Part shown: one piece after another, positions 57,652 through 64,000 of the stretch | How positions within the stretch are numbered: position 1 is the stretch's first letter | Layout: each line of letters begins with the position of its first letter | NCBI RefSeq assembly: GCF_005491205.1 | Contig: NZ_CP028035.1 | Coordinates: 3,286,001 to 3,350,000, forward strand | Direction of reading: 5' to 3' | Source: Nissabacter sp. SGAir0207 | Lineage (GTDB): Bacteria; Pseudomonadota; Gammaproteobacteria; Enterobacterales; Enterobacteriaceae | Length of the DNA stretch: 64,000 nucleotides | The notes under the pieces: model-generated | The model's input: only the letters and a program-made list of their open reading frames with translations | What the model was told of the DNA's origin: nothing | The model's database searches: none | Translations under genes and position numbers: made by a program

Positions 57652-58872
57652 CTACCCCTTCACGCACACCACCTGCCGTAATGTGTGGACGATCTCCACC
57701 AGCGAGGATTGGGCGGCCATCACGGCGTCGATGTCTTTGTAGGCCATCGGGATCTCGTCGATAACGTCGCTGTCTTTGCGGCACTCGACGTGGGCGGTGG
57801 CGCGGATCTGGTCTTGTACGGTGAAGCGTTTTTTGGCGGCGGCGCGGCTCATGGTGCGGCCTGCGCCGTGGCTACAGGAGCAGAAGCTCTCTTCATTGCC
57901 CAGCCCGCGCACGATAAAGCTCTTTGCGCCCATTGAACCGGGGATGATGCCCATCTCGCCCTTCCTTGCCGAGACCGCGCCCTTGCGGGTGACCAGCACC
58001 TGCTCGCCGAAGTGCCGCTCCTGCTGCACATAGTTGTGGTGACAGTTGACCGCCTCCTGCTGGGTGAGGAAGGGTTTCGGCACCGTCTGCGAGAGCGCCG
58101 CCAGCACCCTGGACATCATCACTTCGCGGTTGTGGCGCGCAAAATCCTGTGCCCACCCCACCGCTTCCAGGTAGTCATCGTAGTGGCGGCTCCCCTCCTG
58201 AAAATAGGCCAGATCGCGATCCGGCAAGTTGGCGAGGTGGCGCTGCATATCCTTCTGCGCCAGCGCGATGAACAGCGTGCCGATGGCGTTGCCGACGCCG
58301 CGCGATCCGCTGTGCAGCATCACCCAGACGCGCTGCTGCTCATCCAGACAGATCTCGATGAAGTGGTTGCCGGTGCCGAGCGTGCCGAGGTGCTGGTGGT
58401 TGTTGGTTTTTAGTAGCTGCGGGTACTTGTCGGTGAGGCGCTTGAAGCGGGTTGCCAGCGCCGCCCAGTGGGCGTCCACCTCCTGCGGCGTGCGATCCCA
58501 TGACCCCTGATCGCGCTTGCCACGGCCCACGGTGCGCCCGTGCGGCACGGCGCGCTCGATGGCGCTACGCAGGCCGCTGAGGTTATCCGGCAGGTCGCTG
58601 GCCATCAGCGAGGTGCGCACCGCGATCATGCCACAGCCAATGTCCACGCCCACCGCCGCCGGGATGATCGCGCCGCGCGTCGGGATCACGCTGCCGATGG
58701 TCGATCCCTTCCCCAAATGCACATCCGGCATCACCGCCAGGTGCTTGAAGATAAACGGCATCTTGGCGGTGTTCATCAACTGGTCGCGCGCCTCTGCCTC
58801 CACCGGCACGCCGTGGGTCCACATTTTGATCGGCGCGGCGTGGGCGGCGCTTAGCAGCTGGTAGTCAGGCAT
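57652..58872 (-). CDS. rtcB: RNA-splicing ligase RtcB
   Basis: GTP- and Mn-dependent ligase that joins 2',3'-cyclic phosphate (or 3'-phosphate) and 5'-OH RNA ends. 406 residues (E. coli 408). Metal ligands and active site are present: MPDVHLGKGSTIGSVIP, GVDIGCGM (metal Cys), GTLGTGNHFIE, HSGSRGVGN, and the guanylylated His in CSHGAGRTMSR. The ATG at 58872 (MPDYQLL) is chosen with GGGAG upstream. The usual partners rtcA (cyclase) and rtcR (sigma-54 activator) are absent; the neighbour is an unrelated LacI gene. Confidence 0.97.
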   Translation of the reverse strand: MPDYQLLSAAHAAPIKMWTHGVPVEAEARDQLMNTAKMPFIFKHLAVMPDVHLGKGSTIGSVIPTRGAIIPAAVGVDIGCGMIAVRTSLMASDLPDNLSGLRSAIERAVPHGRTVGRGKRDQGSWDRTPQEVDAHWAALATRFKRLTDKYPQLLKTNNHQHLGTLGTGNHFIEICLDEQQRVWVMLHSGSRGVGNAIGTLFIALAQKDMQRHLANLPDRDLAYFQEGSRHYDDYLEAVGWAQDFARHNREVMMSRVLAALSQTVPKPFLTQQEAVNCHHNYVQQERHFGEQVLVTRKGAVSARKGEMGIIPGSMGAKSFIVRGLGNEESFCSCSHGAGRTMSRAAAKKRFTVQDQIRATAHVECRKDSDVIDEIPMAYKDIDAVMAAQSSLVEIVHTLRQVVCVKG

Positions 58873-58906
58873 GGGTACTCTCCCGGTCGATGGCGATGCC
58901 TTAAGT

Positions 58907-59983
58907 TTAGCTGCCCGCACCCGGCGCGGCTATCGATCCCCTGACCAGCAGCTCTGCGCCGAACTGTGCCACCGGCCCCGGCTCTTCGCCGCGAATGTGG
59001 GCGATCAGGCGGCGCGCCGCCTCACGGCCCATCTCATAGACCGGCTGCGCCACCACCGTCAGCGGCGGGCTGACAATCTCCGTCCACGGGAAGTTGTCGT
59101 ACATCACGAACGAGAGATCCTGCGGGATGCGCAGGCCGCGCTGGCCCAGCTCGCGCAGCAGCATCATGGCGATCACGCTGTCGGAGGCGATCAGTGCGGT
59201 CGGCGGCGCGCGCTCCTGCCACAGCTCTTCCACGATGCGCGCGATGGCGGCCTCATCCAGTGCGTTGGCCTTGATCAGCGACGGATCAAAGGGCAAGCCC
59301 GCGCTGGCAAAGGCGCGGGCCATGCCGCCGAGGCGTTGGGCGACGGGCGTCAGCCCTAGATCGTCCGGGTAACGCCACCCCTCGTCGCAGCGCATACTGG
59401 TGACATAGGCGACGCGCCGGTGACCGGCGGCGATCAACTGGCGGGTCGCCTCCTCTGCCGGGGCAGTGAAGTCAGCGCAGATCGCCTCCGCTGCCAGCCC
59501 GGCCACCGCGCGGTCAAACAGCACCAGCGCGCGGCCATTGGCCACGATCTGTGCCAGATGGGCATTATGCTGCATCGCGGAGCTGCTGGGCGCGATGATG
59601 ATGCCATCCACGCGCTTCTCCAGCATCACCTGCACCGCCTGTCGCTCCTCCGCCAGTTGCTCATCGCTGTTGCTGAGCAGCAGGTGGTAGCCCGCCTGCC
59701 GTGCCACGTCCGCCATGCCGCGCAGCGCCAGCCCGAAGTGCGGGTTCTCAATGTCGCCGACAATCACGCCGATGGTGTTGGAGCGCCCGGTGTTCATGCT
59801 GCGCGCCAGTTCGTTGGTGCGATAGCCAAGGGCAGCGGCCGCGTGGTTGACCCGCGTCTGCACCTCTTCGCTCACTGCGCCATAACCGCCCAGCGCACGG
59901 GCCGCCTGGGCCTTGGAGACATTGGCGGCGCGGGCGACGTCGGCCACGGTTGGTGCCTTAATACGGGGCATTGGGTTGGTCAT
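58907..59983 (-). CDS. LacI/GalR-family repressor of the divergent ABC transporter operon
   Basis: 358 residues. The helix-turn-helix PTVADVARAANVSKAQAARAL (11-31) is somewhat unusual in its recognition helix (KAQAARAL), and is followed by the hinge YRTNELARSMNTGRSNTIGV. The ligand core includes VDGIIIAPSS and LSFVMYDNFPWTEIVSPPLTVVAQP. Divergent from the ABC transporter operon, with two perfect 14-bp operators in the 201-bp gap. An alternative start is Met5. The inducer is probably the transported solute or a breakdown product. Confidence 0.93.
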   Translation of the reverse strand: MTNPMPRIKAPTVADVARAANVSKAQAARALGGYGAVSEEVQTRVNHAAAALGYRTNELARSMNTGRSNTIGVIVGDIENPHFGLALRGMADVARQAGYHLLLSNSDEQLAEERQAVQVMLEKRVDGIIIAPSSSAMQHNAHLAQIVANGRALVLFDRAVAGLAAEAICADFTAPAEEATRQLIAAGHRRVAYVTSMRCDEGWRYPDDLGLTPVAQRLGGMARAFASAGLPFDPSLIKANALDEAAIARIVEELWQERAPPTALIASDSVIAMMLLRELGQRGLRIPQDLSFVMYDNFPWTEIVSPPLTVVAQPVYEMGREAARRLIAHIRGEEPGPVAQFGAELLVRGSIAAPGAGS

Positions 59984-60060
59984 AATAAAGTCTTATCACA
60001 AGTTGTTAACATGAGCATTGACGCTGGAAAAAGGCTGTGCTTATTATCAAGGCAACTGCT

Positions 60061-60074
60061 TGAGACCGGTCTCA
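60061..60074. promoter_or_regulatory. Perfect LacI-type operator O1
   Basis: TGAGACCGGTCTCA is a perfect 14-bp palindrome with central CG. An identical copy lies 47 bp downstream. Confidence 0.85.
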
Positions 60075-60107
60075 CATCCATCGTTCCGGCCAATCAGTCA
60101 CCGTGGT

Positions 60108-60121
60108 TGAGACCGGTCTCA
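60108..60121. promoter_or_regulatory. Perfect LacI-type operator O2
   Basis: Second identical TGAGACCGGTCTCA, with both operators in the gap between the repressor gene and the ABC operon. O2 lies 63 bp upstream of the binding-protein start. Confidence 0.85.
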
Positions 60122-60184
60122 TACTAACACAACGCCGCCGGTTCAACAGTCTCTGATGTTTACACCTGACAAAACGGATGAGCT

Positions 60185-61006
60185 ATGAAATCGCACCTTC
60201 ACCTGCACAAATCGTCTCTGAACGCACTGGCCGTGGCGCTGATCGCTTCGGCTCCCCTCTGGTCAGCGGGCGCGGTTGCCGCCGAGGCCAACCCCTATGG
60301 GCTGATCGAGCCGGGCCACCTGCGGGTCGCCAGCCTGGGTGACGCTAAACCTTACACCTTCACTGACAAGAGCGGTAACTTTACCGGCTTTGATGTGGAG
60401 TTCTTCAAGGATGTCGCGCGCCGCATGGGCATCCAGCAGGTCGACTTCATCGGCCAGGACTTCACCGCCATCTTGCCGGCGGTCGCCAACGGCCAGTATG
60501 ACGCTGGCGTGGCGGCCATCGGCATCACCCCGGCGCGCGCCAACACCGTGGACTTCTCCACCGGCTATCTGGTCGGTTTCCTGACCGTGCTGACGCGCAG
60601 CGACTCCGGCGTGAAGAACGTGGAGACACTGGCCGGCAAGCGGCTGGGCGTGGTGCAGGGCACCCTTCAGGAGGCCTATGCGATCAAGCATTTCACCCAG
60701 ACCGACGTGGTGCGTTTCCCGGACAACAACGCGGCGGTCTCGGCGCTGAACAACGGCACGCTGGACGCGATGTTCCTCGATAACGAGGCCGCCAAAAGCT
60801 ATGCCGAGCGCTTCAAGCTGGCAACCGCCGCCGACATCCCCTCCTTTGATGCGCCAGCCGGTGTGGCGATCGCCAAGGGCAAGCCGGAGTTCAAGGCGGC
60901 GCTGGACAAAGCGATCAAAGCTTCGATGCAGGATGGCACCTGGAAACAGCTCTATGAGAAGTGGTTCCCCGGCTCGCCGCTGCCGAAGCAGTATTTGCCC
61001 CAGTAA
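60185..61006 (+). CDS. Polar amino acid-type ABC transporter, periplasmic binding protein
   Basis: 273-residue family 3 solute-binding protein. An N-terminal signal region (to about residue 33, ending GAVAAEA) precedes the two-lobed binding domain: [66 protein letters not shown], and [18 protein letters not shown]. The family takes up amino acids, opines and related compounds; the ligand cannot be read from sequence. First gene of the operon controlled by the divergent LacI repressor. Confidence 0.92.
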   Translation: MKSHLHLHKSSLNALAVALIASAPLWSAGAVAAEANPYGLIEPGHLRVASLGDAKPYTFTDKSGNFTGFDVEFFKDVARRMGIQQVDFIGQDFTAILPAVANGQYDAGVAAIGITPARANTVDFSTGYLVGFLTVLTRSDSGVKNVETLAGKRLGVVQGTLQEAYAIKHFTQTDVVRFPDNNAAVSALNNGTLDAMFLDNEAAKSYAERFKLATAADIPSFDAPAGVAIAKGKPEFKAALDKAIKASMQDGTWKQLYEKWFPGSPLPKQYLPQ

Positions 61007-61083
61007 TCCCGTGGACGCCTGGCGTTCAGAGTGCCAACAGGTGAGGGGCGCGCCCCGTCACCCGCTATCTGTGAGACACGGCT

Positions 61084-61905
61084 ATGGATCTGTTAACTGT
61101 ACTTTCGCGCACCTTCTTTGACTTCCCGTCGATGCTGGAGGTGCTGCCGCAACTGCTCAGCACCGGGCTGGTGAACACGGTGATCATCTCGGTGGCGGCA
61201 ACGATTCTCGGCACGCTGTTCGGCCTGATTTTAGCGCTGATGGGCATCTCCCCGTCGCGCTGGCTGCGCATCCCGGCGCGCCTCTATACCGATCTGTTCC
61301 GCGGGCTGCCCTCGATCCTGACCATCCTGCTGATTGGCCAAGGGCTGGCCCGCTTCAGTTACCAGATCTTCGGCCCGACCCCCTACCCGCTCGGCATCTT
61401 CGCCCTCAGCCTGATCGCCAGCGCGTATATGGGCGAGATCTTCCGCTCCGGCATCCAGAGCGTGGAGAAGGGGCAGATGGAGGCGTGCCGCGCGCTCGGC
61501 ATGAGCTATGGCCGCGCCATGCGGCTGGTGATCATCCCGCAGGGGATCCGCCGCGTGCTGCCAGCGATCGTCAACCAGTTCATCGCCATCATCAAGGACT
61601 CGTCGTTGGTCTACCTGCTGGGCCTGATGACCGGCCAGCGCGAGCTGTTCCGCGTCGGGCAGGATGCGGCGGTGCTGACCGGCAACCTCTCGCCGCTGCT
61701 GCTGGCGGGGCTGTTCTACCTGGTGATCACCGTGCCGCTGACCCACGCGGTCAACTATATCGACACCCGCTACCGCACCGGCCGCCGCCGTATGACCGCG
61801 CCACGCAGCGGCCTAAAAGAGGTGGCCGAGGTGCAACCCCAGACCGCGCCGTCCCCGGTGACCGGCGGCCAGATCAACCCCCTGATCACGGAGCGAGGAC
61901 AATGA
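61084..61905 (+). CDS. Polar amino acid-type ABC transporter, permease
   Basis: 273-residue inner-membrane permease of the HisM/GlnP type, with about five hydrophobic segments. The EAA loop that contacts the ATPase is seen in [33 protein letters not shown]. The cytoplasmic tail (about 235-273, [12 protein letters not shown] onward) is longer than in most relatives. Its stop overlaps the ATPase ATG (ATGA), so the two are translationally coupled. A 77-bp gap separates it from the binding-protein gene. Confidence 0.93.
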   Translation: MDLLTVLSRTFFDFPSMLEVLPQLLSTGLVNTVIISVAATILGTLFGLILALMGISPSRWLRIPARLYTDLFRGLPSILTILLIGQGLARFSYQIFGPTPYPLGIFALSLIASAYMGEIFRSGIQSVEKGQMEACRALGMSYGRAMRLVIIPQGIRRVLPAIVNQFIAIIKDSSLVYLLGLMTGQRELFRVGQDAAVLTGNLSPLLLAGLFYLVITVPLTHAVNYIDTRYRTGRRRMTAPRSGLKEVAEVQPQTAPSPVTGGQINPLITERGQ

Positions 61906-62678
61906 TGAGCCAACCCACCCCAGCCGCCGCGGGCGACGCCCTCGCCTACCACGGTGCCAGCCTCGAGCTGCGCGACCTGACGCTGGCCTACGGGCCGGTG
62001 GAGGTGCTGCGCAAGGTGTCGCTGCACGTGCCGCCCGGCACCACCACCTGCATCATCGGCCCCTCCGGCTCCGGCAAGTCGACGCTGCTGCGCGGCATCA
62101 ACCGGCTGCACGAGCCGCTCTCCGGCGACGTGCTGCTGGCCGGGCGCTCGGTGCTGCGTGATAAACCCGACGCGCTGCGGCTGCGCATCGGCATGGTGTT
62201 TCAGCACTTCAACCTGTTCCCTGACCATAGCGCGCTGGAGAACGTGGCGCTGGCCCCCTGGCGGGTGAAGGGGCTGCCGCGTGCACAGGCCGAGGCGATC
62301 GCCCGCCAGCGGCTGGAGGAGGTGGGCCTCGGCCCGCGTGCCGACCACCGGCCGCGCGATCTCTCTGGCGGCCAGCAGCAGCGCGTCGCCATTGCCCGCG
62401 CGCTGGCGATGGACCCGGAGGTGATGCTGTTTGATGAGGCGACCTCGGCGCTCGATCCCGAGCTGGTGAAAGGCGTGCTGGCGCTGATGGCGGATCTCTG
62501 CCGGCGCGGCATGACGATGGTGGTGGTCACCCACGAGATGGGTTTCGCCCGCCGGGTGGCTGACCAGGTGGTATTCATGGATGAGGGCGAGATCGTCGAG
62601 TACGGTTCGCCGGACGCGATCTTTGACCGTCCGCAGTCGCCGCGTCTGCAACGTTTCCTTTCGGAGGTTTTATCTTGA
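61902..62678 (+). CDS. Polar amino acid-type ABC transporter, ATP-binding protein
   Basis: 258-residue ATPase. Walker [10 protein letters not shown] (about 54), Q-loop [17 protein letters not shown], signature [16 protein letters not shown], Walker [15 protein letters not shown] and H-loop [15 protein letters not shown] are complete. The ATG at 61902 overlaps the permease stop; an immediately following ATG is the alternative. Together with the two preceding genes it makes a full importer. Confidence 0.95.
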   Translation: MMSQPTPAAAGDALAYHGASLELRDLTLAYGPVEVLRKVSLHVPPGTTTCIIGPSGSGKSTLLRGINRLHEPLSGDVLLAGRSVLRDKPDALRLRIGMVFQHFNLFPDHSALENVALAPWRVKGLPRAQAEAIARQRLEEVGLGPRADHRPRDLSGGQQQRVAIARALAMDPEVMLFDEATSALDPELVKGVLALMADLCRRGMTMVVVTHEMGFARRVADQVVFMDEGEIVEYGSPDAIFDRPQSPRLQRFLSEVLS

Positions 62679-63754
62679 CGCATCAGTTGGTTACTTCAGA
62701 ACGCATCCGCACCGCGCTGGTGGGGTTCGGCATCTCGGGCCAGGTGTTCCACGCGCCGCTGTTGGCGGCTGACCCGCACTTCAGTCTGGCGGCGATCGTC
62801 ACCAGCCGCGAGGATCGCATCCTCGCCGCGCAACAGCGCTACCCGCAGGCGCAGATCCTCGCCGACTGGCAGGATCTGCTGCGCCGGATCGACAGCGGCG
62901 AGCTGACGATCGATCTGATCGTGCTCGGCACCCCACCGGCGCTGCATGCGCAACAGGCGCAGGAGGCCAGCGCCCGCGGCATCCATCTGGTGGTGGACAA
63001 GCCGTTCGCCGCCAACGCCCGTCAGGCGGCGCAGATGATCGCTGGCGCGGAGGCCAGCCGCACGCTGCTGACGGTGTTCCATAACCGCCGCTGGGATGGC
63101 GACTTCCTGACCCTCCAGCGCCTGCTGGCGGAGGAGGCGCTGGGGCGCGTGCGCAGTTTTGAGTCACGCTTTGAGTGGTGGCGGCCAGAGGGCTTCGGCA
63201 ACTGGCGCGACCGCGTGACGCTGGCCGAGGGCGGCGGGCTGCTGCTGGATCTTGGCAGCCACCTGATCGATCAGGCGATCCAGCTCTTCGGCCCGGTGCG
63301 TACCGCCACCGCGGAGCTGGCGCGCCACAGCCCAGCCACCCTCTCTGACAGCGACGAAGACGCCTTTGTCTCGCTGCTGCATGAGAGCGGCGTGCGCTCG
63401 CGCCTGTGGATGAACGGGCAGGCGGCACGGCCCGCGCCCCGCTTCCACCTGCTCGGCAGCCGGGCGGCCTACACCAGTTGGGGGCTGGATAACCAGGAGC
63501 CGGATCTGGCGGGGGGCATCACGCCCGATGACGCCGCCTACGGCATCACCCCCGAGGCCCGCTGGGGCACCCTCGGGCAGGGCACCGATGAGCAGCGGGT
63601 TACACCCGTGCGTGGCGACTACCCGGCCTTCTACCGGCAACTGGCATTGGCGCTGCGTGAGGGCGCGCCCCCGCCGGTCGATGCCTACGGAGCGCTGGCA
63701 GTACTGCGCGTGATTGACGATCTCCATGCGCGCTTTGCGGTGCGCAGCGCCTGA
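62675..63754 (+). CDS. Gfo/Idh/MocA-family oxidoreductase
   Basis: 359-residue NAD(P)-dependent dehydrogenase with an N-terminal Rossmann motif [17 protein letters not shown], the [11 protein letters not shown] motif (EKP-type catalytic Lys) and a C-terminal beta-sheet domain containing [22 protein letters not shown] (catalytic His region). The start is TTG at 62675, overlapping the ATPase stop by 4 bp (TTGA) with GGAGG 8 bases upstream. Position in the operon suggests it oxidises or reduces the imported solute or its product. Substrate unknown. Confidence 0.92.
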   Translation: MTHQLVTSERIRTALVGFGISGQVFHAPLLAADPHFSLAAIVTSREDRILAAQQRYPQAQILADWQDLLRRIDSGELTIDLIVLGTPPALHAQQAQEASARGIHLVVDKPFAANARQAAQMIAGAEASRTLLTVFHNRRWDGDFLTLQRLLAEEALGRVRSFESRFEWWRPEGFGNWRDRVTLAEGGGLLLDLGSHLIDQAIQLFGPVRTATAELARHSPATLSDSDEDAFVSLLHESGVRSRLWMNGQAARPAPRFHLLGSRAAYTSWGLDNQEPDLAGGITPDDAAYGITPEARWGTLGQGTDEQRVTPVRGDYPAFYRQLALALREGAPPPVDAYGALAVLRVIDDLHARFAVRSA

Positions 63755-63791
63755 GCGGCGCTCCCTTTTCCCTATTGCAAGGATCAGAACG

Positions 63792-64000
63792 ATGTCTGTG
63801 AACTCAACTAAAACGGTGGTGGTACTGGGCGGTGGCGTGCTGGGGGTCTCTTCGGCGCTGGAGCTGGCGAAGCGGGGCGCGCGCGTAACGCTGGTGACCG
63901 AGGCAGCGCTCTGCTCCGGCGCTTCTGGCCGCTCGCTCTCCTGGCTCAACTCGGCGGGCGAGCGCACCCTGCCCTACCATGCGCTGCGCATGGCGGGCAT
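63792..64000 (+). CDS. FAD-dependent oxidoreductase, DAO family (N-terminal part, cut by window edge)
   Basis: The first 69 residues are visible. After a short lead (MSVNSTK) comes the dinucleotide-binding motif VVVLGGGVLGVSSALELAKRGARVTLVTE, followed by CSGASGRSLSWLNSAG, as in DadA- and opine oxidase-like amine oxidoreductases. AAGGA lies upstream of the ATG at 63792. It follows the Gfo/Idh gene by 37 bp and is probably in the same operon. It would fit oxidative deamination of an imported amino compound (inference). Confidence 0.88.
   Translation, partial: MSVNSTKTVVVLGGGVLGVSSALELAKRGARVTLVTEAALCSGASGRSLSWLNSAGERTLPYHALRMAG

Overview
The window is chromosomal DNA of a gamma-proteobacterium of the order Enterobacterales. 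Gene order closely follows the E. coli thr/dnaK origin-of-map region and its neighbour (dnaJ-dnaK, satP, mog, talB, yaaJ, yaaA, thrC-thrB-thrA-thrL, yjtD, arcA, creA, rob, gpmB, yjjX, trpR, slt, ettA, nadR, radA, serB, ytjB, deoD-deoB-deoA-deoC, yjjV, yjjU, ytjA, osmY, prfC, rimI, holD, rsmC, a leuVPQ-type tRNA cluster). Base composition is GC-rich, and several lineage-specific insertions suggest a Serratia/Yersinia/Rahnella-like relative rather than E. coli. That placement is inference.

Layout. 1-9035: heat-shock chaperones behind a sigma-32 promoter, then acetate/MFS transport, molybdenum cofactor, pentose phosphate, an AGCS symporter and YaaA. 9062-14257: an AT-richer accessory block inserted between yaaA and thrC. 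It holds a signal-peptide-less GH18 chitinase (minus), a short ToxR-like membrane-anchored regulator and a GH108 endolysin (plus), a LydA-like holin (minus) and a LysR regulator (minus). 14404-19353: the thr operon with leader peptide, attenuator and promoter. 19507-34281: conserved core genes. 34330-38589: the deo nucleoside operon with tandem CRP sites. 39078-47487: conserved genes plus an aldo/keto reductase. 48652-48979: three tRNA-Leu(CAG) genes behind a stringent-type promoter. 49060-64000: a second accessory region with a Fur-box small membrane protein, a diguanylate cyclase, a LacI/GH31/GPH glycoside locus, a fused DhaK-DhaL kinase, an unknown small periplasmic protein, RtcB, and a LacI-controlled operon of a polar amino acid ABC transporter plus two oxidoreductases that runs off the window end.

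Most interesting system: the 9079-14257 block looks like a compact Type 10 secretion (holin/endolysin) locus with its own cargo. A large chitinase without an export signal sits beside a GH108 muramidase (the family of Salmonella Typhi TtsA), a holin and two regulators, and no other phage genes are present. The arrangement is unusual: the holin is on the opposite strand to the endolysin, no spanin pair is visible, and the regulator is a winged helix fused to a single C-terminal membrane anchor with no sensor domain.

Other points of note: a complete yjjY-like reading frame upstream of arcA that has lost its start codon; two perfect 14-bp LacI-type operators in front of the 60-64 kb operon; a Fur box in front of the YjjZ-like gene; absence of creBCD; and intercistronic hairpins in dnaK-dnaJ and in the deo operon. 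No CRISPR array, insertion sequence, integrase or rRNA gene was seen.
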